Assembly: GCA_030693515.1 (NCBI GenBank)
Contig: JAUYAK010000113.1
Coordinates: 1-64,000, forward strand
Reading direction: 5' to 3'
DNA: 64,000 bases
Source of the DNA: Opitutaceae bacterium
Lineage (GTDB): Bacteria; Verrucomicrobiota; Verrucomicrobiia; Opitutales; Opitutaceae
A program made the translations under genes and the position numbers. The notes under the pieces were generated by a model. The model was not told the origin of the DNA, ran no database searches, and was given only the letters and a program-made list of their open reading frames with translations. The stretch's first letter is position 1. Every line of letters begins with the position of its first letter. This document shows, one piece after another, positions 45,115-53,591 of the stretch.

Positions 45115-46326
45115 TCAACGCGGCGGGCGGCCGGGAAAATCGTAGGTCCAGGGCGCAGGCTGGATGGGAATCCGGGCGGGCGCACCGCGCCGGAGGATGG
45201 CCGCCTGCTCCGGCCAGCGCAGATCCGTCCACGGGGTGAAACGGAAATTGACGGTGAGCGCGGCGAGGACCGCCAGCGCGGGGGGCAGCAGACAGGCGAG
45301 ACGGACGCGACGCGTCGCCCCGCCAGCCGCGGCGAGAAGCGCGAGCCAGCCGAGGCAGGCCCGGGCGATCCAGAAGTAGCGGTCGCCGTTGTCGTGGCTC
45401 TGGAACAGCGCCAGCAGCTCGCGGAAGCGCACGAGCACCAGGGCCAGCATCACGGCGGGAAACAGCAGCAGGGCGACGCGCGCCGGGCGATGCGGACCGG
45501 ATCGCATTGCGGCCCAGGTGGCCGCGCCCAGCAACCCGGCCAGCAGCACAAGAGCGAGGGTGGTCGGAACGGCCACGCCCCCGGCGAAAAACGTCTGCAC
45601 GCCGAGCCGGTCGGCGAGGATGCGGACCGACGCCTCGGCATCGAACCGCAGTTGAGCCGGCGTCGAAGGCGGGGTGCGCAGCAGGACCCACAGTTGCACG
45701 GCCGCGGTGGTGCCGACGGCGGCGAGCAGCCGCGCGGCATGGGCGCTGCGCTCGCTCCAGGCGCGCCAAGCGAAGGCCGGCAGCAGCAGCACGCCGAAAG
45801 GCCCCGTGAGCCCCGCGACGCCCAGCGCCGCCGCCTCGGCGCACGAACCGCCGCGCGTGGCGGGCTCCGCCTTGATGAGCGCGGCGAAGAACAGCAGCGC
45901 GGTGAACCACTGGACGTTGGTGAGGTTGAGAAACACCTCGCCGGAGTGCGGCAGCAGCACGGGGAGCAGGGCGAGCGCGAGGCCGAGCCCCAGCGGGCCG
46001 GTGCGCGGCGAGACGAGCGAGGCAAGCACAGCGCTCGTGATCAGGCCGGCGGCCGCGTTGTAGAGCAACGGCCCCGCTGCCGGATCAAGCAGGGCGCCGA
46101 ACGCCGCGACGAGGCGGGGCAGCAGGTGGAGGTAGCCGCCATAGGGCTCGAAGATCGCGGCGGGGCCGAGACGCAGCGATTGATCGAAAAAGACGAGGAT
46201 GTCCTCCGCCCAGAACTGCGGCGTGAGCAGCGCGTGGGATTTCCGAGCGAACAAGATCGCCGCGATCGCGGCGGCGGCGGCGAGACGCCAAGCCCACCAG
46301 CGGCGAGGCTCGGCGGCCGCGGTCAC
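45115..46326 (-). CDS. WAED-type polytopic membrane protein (paralogue 3)
   Basis: The 403-residue product has about ten hydrophobic spans. Its first loop reads FARKSHALLTPQFWAEDILV and PYGGYLHLLPRLVAAFG, and it ends PARIPIQPAPW then FPGRPPR, matching the 30294 protein and the C-half of the 32521 fusion. The start is a GTG at 46326 that overlaps the radical SAM stop codon (GTGA), which indicates translational coupling. The longer track ORF is antisense-like in composition before that point and overlaps the radical SAM gene, so it is rejected. Probably a GT-C-like enzyme; substrate unknown. Confidence 0.9.
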   Translation of the reverse strand: MTAAAEPRRWWAWRLAAAAAIAAILFARKSHALLTPQFWAEDILVFFDQSLRLGPAAIFEPYGGYLHLLPRLVAAFGALLDPAAGPLLYNAAAGLITSAVLASLVSPRTGPLGLGLALALLPVLLPHSGEVFLNLTNVQWFTALLFFAALIKAEPATRGGSCAEAAALGVAGLTGPFGVLLLPAFAWRAWSERSAHAARLLAAVGTTAAVQLWVLLRTPPSTPAQLRFDAEASVRILADRLGVQTFFAGGVAVPTTLALVLLAGLLGAATWAAMRSGPHRPARVALLLFPAVMLALVLVRFRELLALFQSHDNGDRYFWIARACLGWLALLAAAGGATRRVRLACLLPPALAVLAALTVNFRFTPWTDLRWPEQAAILRRGAPARIPIQPAPWTYDFPGRPPR

Positions 46327-47669
46327 GGGCAGTTCTGATTGAACACCGCCGCGCCCATCTGGCTCAGGTCGTAGTCCACCGCAAAGGCGTAGGTGCGGCC
46401 GTCGGGCGCCTCGTAGTCGAGCGTGAGCGTGACCGGATCGGTGATCAGCGCGCGGGGGAGCTCGCAGGTGGCGTTGAAGCCGGCGGTGCGGTTGCCGAGC
46501 TGCGGGTAGGCGGCGAGCACATCGTCGCGCACGAGGCCGATCTGGGCGGCGCCGAGCTCGGCCTGGTTGATGCGGATGCGCAGCGCCTGCGGCGCGGAGC
46601 CGTCGAGGCCCATGGCCCAGCCGCGGAGAAACAGGCGGCCCGACCAATAGCGCGCGTCATCCAGCGAGATTTGCACCCGGCCGGCGCCGGCGAAGTCGGG
46701 CGCGAGGCCGCTGTTGGTGACCGTGAGGGCGCGGGCCTCGGGGCGCTTGAAGTAGAGGTGCGGGGTCGTCTCCGGGTAGGCCAGCGGCCACACGATCGGG
46801 AGATCCTCGATGTTGTCGGGCGTGAAGCGGCGGGATTTTTCCTGCGTGTGCGTGACGACGTATTGCAGGCTGTCGATGCCGAGCTCGGCGGCGCGGCGCT
46901 GCGATGCGATCAGCTCCTCGTCGGAATCGTTATACGTGAAGAGAATGTATTTCCACTCGACGGCGGGCGCGCGGCCCGGGGCGCGCTTGGCGTCGTGCAT
47001 GAACTGGAGCGCCGTCGCGACATCGCCGTTGATGCGATATTGTTCGTAGGAGGACTGATTCAGCCCATCGACCGAGACGATGAGCTTGTCGGGATAGATG
47101 CCGCGCTTGAACACCTCGGCGAACGTGTAGTTGCCGTTGGTGTTGATGACGACGGGCGTGGTCGGGAAAAATTCGCGCGTGGCCGCGATGATGTCCTCGA
47201 TCTGCGGATGGGAGAGGGGCTCGCCCTGGCCGCAGAAATAGAAAAGCCCCACGGTGTAGCCCTCGTCGCGCAGACTCTGGAGCGTGCGCCGATAGACGGG
47301 CAGCGGCATGAAGACGGGCCCCTTGCGCTCCTTGGCCTGATAGATCCGGGTGCAGCCGGGGCAGCGCAGCGCGCAGGCGAGCGACGGCTCGAGATGGAAT
47401 TTTTCGAGGCGTTTTTCGGCGAGAGCGTTGTGGAAAGGCTCGTTGGGCCGGAGAAAAACGCAGCGGGTGCAGACGTCGCCCCAGGGCAGCTCGTTGCGCT
47501 GGAAGGCGTCGGCCATGTGCTGGTAGCGCGGATTGGTGAAGAGCTGGGTGGCGCTCCACTGCGGATCGGCGGCGGTCCAGCCGAGATGGATCTTCTCCCC
47601 GGAGCCGCAGTTGCACGCGACCTCGCCGTTGGCGCGCAGGTAGAGGATTTTGAAGATCTCGCAGTTCAT
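46323..47669 (-). CDS. Radical SAM protein with N-terminal SPASM-like region and C-terminal RGW-like domain
   Basis: The 448-residue protein has the CX3CX2C cluster motif CALRCPGC at residues 99-106, followed by the glycine-rich YFCGQGEPLSHPQI. In front of it, residues 3-72 contain cysteines spaced like a SPASM domain (NCEIFKILYLRANGEVACNC; CTRC at 67-70), which normally follows the radical SAM core. Residues about 330-430 form an RGW-type domain (LFLRGWAMGLDGSAPQALRI). It should bind two Fe-S clusters and carry out a radical modification, perhaps of a sugar or peptide. The next gene is coupled by a GTGA overlap. Confidence 0.9.
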   Translation of the reverse strand: MNCEIFKILYLRANGEVACNCGSGEKIHLGWTAADPQWSATQLFTNPRYQHMADAFQRNELPWGDVCTRCVFLRPNEPFHNALAEKRLEKFHLEPSLACALRCPGCTRIYQAKERKGPVFMPLPVYRRTLQSLRDEGYTVGLFYFCGQGEPLSHPQIEDIIAATREFFPTTPVVINTNGNYTFAEVFKRGIYPDKLIVSVDGLNQSSYEQYRINGDVATALQFMHDAKRAPGRAPAVEWKYILFTYNDSDEELIASQRRAAELGIDSLQYVVTHTQEKSRRFTPDNIEDLPIVWPLAYPETTPHLYFKRPEARALTVTNSGLAPDFAGAGRVQISLDDARYWSGRLFLRGWAMGLDGSAPQALRIRINQAELGAAQIGLVRDDVLAAYPQLGNRTAGFNATCELPRALITDPVTLTLDYEAPDGRTYAFAVDYDLSQMGAAVFNQNCP

Positions 47670-47739
47670 TTCCGGGTGTCAGGATGGGTGCAGGGGCGGG
47701 AAGCGGAAGCCAAAAACCGGCCGGGCGCAAACGCGCGCG

Positions 47740-48732
47740 TCACCCGCGCGTGGCGACGGCGAGCAGGTGGTTGTGCAGCGGCGTGCCTTCGCGGGTGTTG
47801 AGCGGCAACGGCGTGTGAAAACCCAGCTCCACGTGCGGGTAGAATTCCCGCAGCAGCGCGCCCAGGCTCCAGCGGGTGAAAAAATTCACGTGCGTCGCCT
47901 CCAGCATGTGCCACGGCGTGGCGAGGTGCTCGTAGAGGTAGCCGAACAGCTCGCAGTTGGGCACCGACACGATGAGCCGCCCGGGCGCCACGCGCGCGAT
48001 CTCGCGCAGAAAGGCGCGCGGCTCGTCGATGTGCTCCAGCACCTCGAGGCAGAGCGCGGCCTCGAACGCTCCGTCGGCAAACGGCAGCGTGCGCCCGTCC
48101 ACCTGCCGGTGCGGCAGGCCGAGGCGAGTGAGTTCGGCGCAGTCGGCGGGATTCACCTCCGCCCCGATCCAGTCGTAGCCGTCGGCCAGCAGGCCGCGCC
48201 CATAGGAGCCGAGCCCGCACCCGACATCGATTACGCGGCAGGGCGGCGGGCCGAGGTGCCGCCGCACCAAGTGCGCGACCTCGCCGCTGCCCTCGGACTG
48301 TGATGGCCCGGTCGCGAAAATATTGTCGTGCCGCTGGACCGCCGTGGTCGCGCGATCGAGCAGCACGCCGAAATGCTGCGTCCGGTAGTCACGGGCGATG
48401 GCAGTGGCGGTGCACGACGCGAGCGGGGTGCCGGGCGTGCCGTCGCGGAACCGGGCGCGCAGCGCGATCTCGAACGGCTGGCCCGGCACAAAAGCCGGAT
48501 GATGCGCGAAGAGCTCGAAGCCGGCCGCGGTGCCGGCGGGCAGTTTCAGCGCTGCGGACACATCGGGCCGCGCGTAAAGCGTGCGCGTTTCGCCAATCAC
48601 CGCGCCGCCAGCCACGACCTCGACGGTCTCGATCTGCGGATGCGCGTCGCCGAGCCAGAGCCAGCCGCGCACGAGAAACGCGAGCGGATCAACCGGCGCG
48701 CCGGGAGCGGGATCGTCGAGGTGGGCGGGCAT
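47740..48732 (-). CDS. SAM-dependent methyltransferase with N-terminal RGW domain
   Basis: The 330-residue product begins with an RGW-type domain (FLVRGWLWLGDAHPQIETVE; LYARPDVSAALKL, residues about 18-100). The methyltransferase core follows (CRVIDVGCGLGSYGRGLLAD near residue 165; LCLEVLEHIDEPRAFLREIA). The N-terminal domain is related to modules on the radical SAM protein, the 31512/44076 methyltransferases and the 48771 glycosyltransferase. It lies 38 bases after the glycosyltransferase gene. The acceptor is unknown; a common binding module suggests a common glycan or carrier. Confidence 0.9.
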   Translation of the reverse strand: MPAHLDDPAPGAPVDPLAFLVRGWLWLGDAHPQIETVEVVAGGAVIGETRTLYARPDVSAALKLPAGTAAGFELFAHHPAFVPGQPFEIALRARFRDGTPGTPLASCTATAIARDYRTQHFGVLLDRATTAVQRHDNIFATGPSQSEGSGEVAHLVRRHLGPPPCRVIDVGCGLGSYGRGLLADGYDWIGAEVNPADCAELTRLGLPHRQVDGRTLPFADGAFEAALCLEVLEHIDEPRAFLREIARVAPGRLIVSVPNCELFGYLYEHLATPWHMLEATHVNFFTRWSLGALLREFYPHVELGFHTPLPLNTREGTPLHNHLLAVATRG

Positions 48733-48770
48733 GGGGCCGGACTTTTATCCCGCGTGTGGTGCGCACCGGC

Positions 48771-51700
48771 CTACTTCAGCGGCCCCCACTCGCGCGGGGG
48801 GAGCGCGAGGGTGAAGTCGTTGATCGTGAGCGTGAGGTTGGGATTGTAGGCGGGGTCGTGGACGAGCGCGTCGCCCCAGCGCTCCGTCATCGTCTCGACT
48901 TCGCTGCGGAAGCGGTCTCGCTTCTCCAGCGTGTCCTCCTGGCCGCGGCTGGCGCTCTCGTGGTGGTAAAGTTCGGCGTAGGGCGTCCAGAGGTTGCGGT
49001 AGCCGGCGGCGCGGACCTTCAGGCAGAAATCGACGTCGTTGAAGGCGACGCGGAGCTTTTCGTCGAGGCCGCCGACCTCGAGGTAAACCTCGCGGCGGAT
49101 CACCAAGCAGGCGGCGGTGACGGCGCTGAGGTTTTGCTGGAGCAGGTTGCGGTGCGCCTGGCCGGCGGCGCCGCGCGGGTGCGTCTGCCACGCGTGCGCG
49201 GCCACGCCGCCGATGCCGAGGATGACGCCGGCATGCTGAATCTTGTCGTCGGGATAATAGAGCTTGGCGCCGACGCAGCCGATTTCGGGGCGCAGGGCGT
49301 GGCTCGCCATCTCGTCGAGCCAGTCGCCGTGAATGACCTCGAGATCGTTGTTGAGCAGGCCGACCAGCGGGGCGTGCGAGTGCTGCACGCCAAAATTGTT
49401 GAGCGCGGAGAAATTGAATTCGCCGGCAAACTTGATCACGCGGATGCGGCGCGGCGTGGCGAGCTGCGTGCCGTAATCCGGGAGGCCCGCGAGGTAGGCG
49501 AGCGTGTCCGCGTCGTCGCTGTCGTTGTCGATGATGAGCAGCTCGAAGTCTGCGTAGGTGGTCTTGGCGAGGAGGCTCTCGACGCAGGGGCGGAGGACGT
49601 TGAGGCGGTTGCGCGTCGGGATGATCAGCGTGACGCGGGGGGCGGGTGAGGGCACGGGGTAGTGCACGCGCCAGTAGCTGCCCTTGGTGGGTGAGAGGGT
49701 GGCCTCGACGCCGATCCGCGCGAGGTGCTCATTGATGACCTTTTCGGCCGCGGTGCGGGCGTAGTCCTTGGCCCCGATGAGCATGGCCGTCGAGCCGGGC
49801 ACGCTGCGCCAGTGGTAGAGGATTTTCGGGATGTGGCGGATGCGGTCGGGCGCGCTGCGCTCGATGACCCGGTGCGCGAGGTCCCAGTCCTGCGAGCCTT
49901 CGTAGCCGATGCGGAAGCCGCCGACTTCGCGCACGAGGAGGGTGCGGTAAACGCCGAGGTGGCTGATGTAATTCTGGACGTTGAAGAGGTCCGGGTTCCA
50001 GTCGGGCTTGAAGTAGTGGTCGTAGCGGTGGCCGTTCTCGTCGATCTTGTCCTCGTCGCTGTAAATGAGGTCGGCGTGGGGATGCGCGTCGATTTCGAGG
50101 GCGACACAGGCGAGGGCGTGGGGCCGCAGCTCGTCGTCGTGGTCGAGGAGGGCGAGGAAGTCGCCGTGGGCGAGCGCGAGGGCGGAGTTCGACGTGGCGG
50201 AGATGTGGCCGTTAGTCTCGCGGCAGACGACCTTGATGCGCGGATCCTTTTTTTGGTAGCGCTCGAGCAGTTTGCGGACGTGGGGTTCCTTGGAGGCGTC
50301 GTCGGCGATGCAGAGTTCCCAGTTCTCGTAAAGCTGGCGGCGGACGGACTCGATGGCGGCGACGAGCCACTGCTCCGGGGTGTTGTAAACCGGCATGAGC
50401 ACCGAGATGAGCGGGCGCTTCTTGAGGGTGGCGAGCTGGGCGCGGATTTTGTCGGCGCTCTCGGGCGTGAGCGTATCGTAGGCGGCGACCCAGGCGGCGT
50501 AGGTATTGGGCGGCGGCGGCGCGGCGTCGGCCGTGCGGCGGATGAGGCGCGAGACGGCGATGTGCCAGGCGCCGGTCTCGTCCTGCACCTCGATGAGGAG
50601 GAGGTGGGTGCCGCGGCGCGGCACATCGGCTTTGACGATCCAGCCGCAGCGCTCGGCGCCGGGATGGTCGCGGAAGTGATCGAGCACGTCGAGGCGCTCG
50701 AGACCGAACTCGGCGGGGCAGGGCTGGTCGCCGAGCCGCGCGCGCGCGGCTTTCAGCGGCACGCGATCGCGGCGGAGAGACCAGCCGCGGACGTTGAGCA
50801 TGGGCGCGATGGCGGACCAATCCTGCGGGTAATCGATGTTGCCCAGCAGGGCGGGCGAGGCGGCGGGCGCGGCTGGTTTGTCGAGGAACCGGCGGCGCAA
50901 CGCGCGCAACGGTGCGGTGGCCTTCCACGAGAACGACGATTGAATCGTCGCGATCTTCTCCTCGCGCGATCGGGTGACGGCCTGCTGGTCGGCGAGTTGG
51001 GCGGCGGCGGCGGCGAGGGCGGCGGCGTGTTGCGCTTGCAGCGCGGGAATTTGGGCGAGGGCGGCTTCGGTCTCGCTCTTTGAGACCTCCAGCTGCTCCT
51101 CCGTTTCACTAAGATTCTTTTTGAGCGCGAGGATGTCGTCATCGGCCGAGAGGAGGGCGTTCTCGTAGGCGGTGACCTGCTGGCGCGCGGTGCGGAGGAG
51201 CGCGTCGGCCTGTTCGCGCCGCTGCTTGTGCTTGGCGAGTTCCTTGCCGAGGTTGTCGGCGAAGGTCTGCGTCATGGTGCGGGACTCCTCGAGGCCGGCG
51301 GCATGCTGGCGCGCGGCGGCGAGGAGGTCCTCGATGTTCTTCACGTGCTGGGCCGTGAGTTTCTCGCGGGCGAGGCCGGCGTCGCGGTCGGTCGCGATCT
51401 CGCGGATGCGCCGGGCGGCGGCGGCCTCGAGGCGTTCGATTTGATCGCGGGCGAGGCGGCCGAGCAGGTCGATATCGGCGGCGATCGGTGCGGTGCGGCG
51501 CAGGCGGTCGGCGACGAGCACGATCTCATCCGTGCCGGGGGTGTGCGCGAGCGACCAATCGACGGCCGAGGCTTGCTGGCAGACGGCTTCGTAGAACGCG
51601 AGGAGCGTGCGGGAGTTGACCGCCAGATCAAAGTGCCGCCGGGCGAAGCGGGGGCCGTGCTCGCTCAGCTGCGTGCGGAGCGCGGCGTCGGTGAAGAGGC

Positions 51701-52739
51701 GCTGGCAGGCGTCGGCGATATCCGCGGGGGTGCCGGTCGCGGGGAGGAGCAGCGCTTCGCGGCCATCCTGTAGGAGCGCGGCGAGATTGGTGGGCGGGAG
51801 CACGACGGGGCGGCCGCTGGCGAAAAATTCCGGCAGCTTGGACGGCAGGCGGCAGTCGTTGAACGCGCCGGGGCGGCCGGGCTGCACGAGCACATCGGCG
51901 AGGGCGAGGAGGCGCGGGAGCTTGGCCTTCTCGACAAAGCCGAGGTCCAGCGCGTGTTTCTTCAGATCATCGGAGAGGCCGGCGAGGAACTGCGGGGAGT
52001 TGAAGCCGGTGCGCACGAGCCGCGTGGGTGTGCCGCGCTGGTTGAGGAGCGCGACGGCGATGTAGAGTTCGCGCAGCTCGGGCTCGTTGGCGAAGGTGTT
52101 GCTGCCGGTGAAGACGATGACTTTTTCGTCGGGCTTGAGGCCGATCGAGCGCCGCAGGTGATCATCGGCGGGCTGCGGGCGGTAGGAGGAAAAATCGACG
52201 CCGGGAAACAGCAGATGTGTCGGCGTGCCCGCCGGCGCAAAGGCCGCGAGCCGCTCGATGATGTGCGTGATGCCGTCGGCCGTGCGCAGGAAACTCTCGT
52301 GACGAATCGGGTGCGGCAGGCCATCGACGAGCCACTTTTCCGTCTCGGCCAGCGGAGCGTCCCGCAGCTCCGCGAACGTCTTCCCCGTGTAGGACTCGAT
52401 CAGGTGGTGCTCGTTGTCCTCCAGATGGACGAGCAGGCGCGCCGGATGGGCGAGGCGGCGCTGGTAGGAAAGGACGAACTTTCGCACCCCCTCGCGCGGC
52501 GTCCAGGCGTGGATGAGATCGGCAGGGCGGCCGTCGGGGAAAAGCTTCGGGAGCGTGAGCAGCTCCTCGTAGGTGGCGGCGATGAACAGCGGCTCGGCGA
52601 TGTGGCGCAGGGTCTCCTTGCGGTCCGGCACGGCCACCACACAGGCATGGCCGGCGGCGCAGAGCGTGTTCGCGAAGCCGCCGATGTGGTTCAGGCTGTT
52701 GGTGGTGAAGTCGCCGTAGTTGACGAAGAGGATGTTCAA
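48771..52739 (-). CDS. 1322-residue three-domain glycosyltransferase (GT4 + GT2 + GT2) with coiled coil and RGW domain
   Basis: In order: a GT-B/GT4-like domain (residues 1-395; VLVQPGRPGAFNDCRLPSKL); a long coiled coil (about 430-600) ending SSFSWKATAPLRALRRR; an RGW domain (about 645-730; NVRGWSLRRDRVPLKAARAR); a first GT2 (about 775-1010; ISVLMPVYNTPEQWL, DHDDELRP, SDEDKID); and a second GT2 (about 1035-1290; VTLIIPTRNRLNVLRPCVES, LLNNDLEVI, FNDVDFCLK). Such multi-domain enzymes build polysaccharide repeat units. The start is a TTG at 52739. It opens a new transcription unit just after the terminator of the heptose operon. Confidence 0.92.
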   Translation of the reverse strand: MNILFVNYGDFTTNSLNHIGGFANTLCAAGHACVVAVPDRKETLRHIAEPLFIAATYEELLTLPKLFPDGRPADLIHAWTPREGVRKFVLSYQRRLAHPARLLVHLEDNEHHLIESYTGKTFAELRDAPLAETEKWLVDGLPHPIRHESFLRTADGITHIIERLAAFAPAGTPTHLLFPGVDFSSYRPQPADDHLRRSIGLKPDEKVIVFTGSNTFANEPELRELYIAVALLNQRGTPTRLVRTGFNSPQFLAGLSDDLKKHALDLGFVEKAKLPRLLALADVLVQPGRPGAFNDCRLPSKLPEFFASGRPVVLPPTNLAALLQDGREALLLPATGTPADIADACQRLFTDAALRTQLSEHGPRFARRHFDLAVNSRTLLAFYEAVCQQASAVDWSLAHTPGTDEIVLVADRLRRTAPIAADIDLLGRLARDQIERLEAAAARRIREIATDRDAGLAREKLTAQHVKNIEDLLAAARQHAAGLEESRTMTQTFADNLGKELAKHKQRREQADALLRTARQQVTAYENALLSADDDILALKKNLSETEEQLEVSKSETEAALAQIPALQAQHAAALAAAAAQLADQQAVTRSREEKIATIQSSFSWKATAPLRALRRRFLDKPAAPAASPALLGNIDYPQDWSAIAPMLNVRGWSLRRDRVPLKAARARLGDQPCPAEFGLERLDVLDHFRDHPGAERCGWIVKADVPRRGTHLLLIEVQDETGAWHIAVSRLIRRTADAAPPPPNTYAAWVAAYDTLTPESADKIRAQLATLKKRPLISVLMPVYNTPEQWLVAAIESVRRQLYENWELCIADDASKEPHVRKLLERYQKKDPRIKVVCRETNGHISATSNSALALAHGDFLALLDHDDELRPHALACVALEIDAHPHADLIYSDEDKIDENGHRYDHYFKPDWNPDLFNVQNYISHLGVYRTLLVREVGGFRIGYEGSQDWDLAHRVIERSAPDRIRHIPKILYHWRSVPGSTAMLIGAKDYARTAAEKVINEHLARIGVEATLSPTKGSYWRVHYPVPSPAPRVTLIIPTRNRLNVLRPCVESLLAKTTYADFELLIIDNDSDDADTLAYLAGLPDYGTQLATPRRIRVIKFAGEFNFSALNNFGVQHSHAPLVGLLNNDLEVIHGDWLDEMASHALRPEIGCVGAKLYYPDDKIQHAGVILGIGGVAAHAWQTHPRGAAGQAHRNLLQQNLSAVTAACLVIRREVYLEVGGLDEKLRVAFNDVDFCLKVRAAGYRNLWTPYAELYHHESASRGQEDTLEKRDRFRSEVETMTERWGDALVHDPAYNPNLTLTINDFTLALPPREWGPLK

Positions 52740-52778
52740 GGCGGGAAATGGAAGCGGAAGAGGCGATCAGGGCTGACG

Positions 52779-52815
52779 CAAAAAAGGCAGACCGGCGACG
52801 CTGCGCGGGTCTGCC
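52779..52815 (-). terminator. Rho-independent terminator after the transaldolase gene
   Basis: On the minus strand an 8-base perfect stem, ggcagacc/ggtctgcc, with a 14-base GC-rich loop is followed by TTTTTTG. It lies about 23 bases after the transaldolase stop and marks the end of the heptose operon. Confidence 0.88.
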
Positions 52816-52837
52816 CGGGAGGTAAATGCGGATTTTA

Positions 52838-53557
52838 TCAGAGCTTGAAGCCGGCGTCCGCGGCGTCCTTCGAGAAGGTCTTCACGGTGTCGAGCGAAAG
52901 ATCGGTCAGGTCCTGGCCGAACATCTTGGCGGCCTTGGCGAGGATGTCGTGCGGCACGGTGATGATCGCGCAGCCGGCCTCCTGGGCCTGGAAGATGTTG
53001 AGCACTTCGCGCGTGCTCGCCCAGAGCAGCTCGGCTTTGGGCTGGGCGTGGAGGAGGGCGCCGCAGGCGCGCACCATCGGCATCGGATCGACGCCCGTGT
53101 CGGCGATGCGGCCGGCGAAGACCGAGACGACCGATGGCACCGCGGGGTTGAGCGCCTCGGCCACGCCGGCGACTTGGCGCAGCGTGAGCAGCGCGGTGAC
53201 GTTGAGCTTCACGCCGGCCTGGCCGAGCTCCTTGATCAGCGGCAGGCAGGAGTCGCCGCGGGCGTTGGTGATCGGGATCTTGGTGTAGACGTTTTTCCCC
53301 CAGGCCGTGATTTTCAGCGCCTGACGCTTCATCTCGACGAGGTCGTCGGTGAACACCTCGAGGGAAATGGGCTTGGCGGTCACGGTCTGGAGCACGTCCT
53401 TGGCGAAGGCTTCGTAGTCCTTGATGCCGGCCTTCTTCATCAGCGAGGGGTTCGTCGTGAGGCCCTTGATGTAGGATTTGCCGTAGAGTTCGAGGATGCC
53501 GGCTTTGTCGGCGCCGTCGGCGTAGAGCTGAATCGTGAGATCGTTGAGGGATTTCAT
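52838..53557 (-). CDS. Transaldolase (FSA/TalC-type, short form)
   Basis: The 239-residue protein belongs to the short transaldolase/fructose-6-phosphate aldolase group: YIKGLTTNPSLMKKAGI, ISLEVFTDDL, the Schiff-base lysine in VYTKIPITN (Lys93), LNVTALLTLRQ, and SVFAGRIADTGVDP. Transaldolases interconvert sedoheptulose-7-phosphate plus glyceraldehyde-3-phosphate with erythrose-4-phosphate plus fructose-6-phosphate. Lying directly downstream of gmhA and gmhB, it probably adjusts the sedoheptulose-7-phosphate pool for heptose synthesis. An FSA-type aldolase activity is the alternative. The gene ends the operon and has its own terminator. Confidence 0.93.
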   Translation of the reverse strand: MKSLNDLTIQLYADGADKAGILELYGKSYIKGLTTNPSLMKKAGIKDYEAFAKDVLQTVTAKPISLEVFTDDLVEMKRQALKITAWGKNVYTKIPITNARGDSCLPLIKELGQAGVKLNVTALLTLRQVAGVAEALNPAVPSVVSVFAGRIADTGVDPMPMVRACGALLHAQPKAELLWASTREVLNIFQAQEAGCAIITVPHDILAKAAKMFGQDLTDLSLDTVKTFSKDAADAGFKL

Positions 53558-53591
53558 GGTGGGGTGAGGAGGGGGAAAGGGGGCGGGGCGG

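Noticed and set aside
46327-46647. N-terminal extension of the 45115 WAED protein
   Set aside because: It overlaps the radical SAM gene out of frame, and the GTG at 46326 with a GTGA overlap explains the start.
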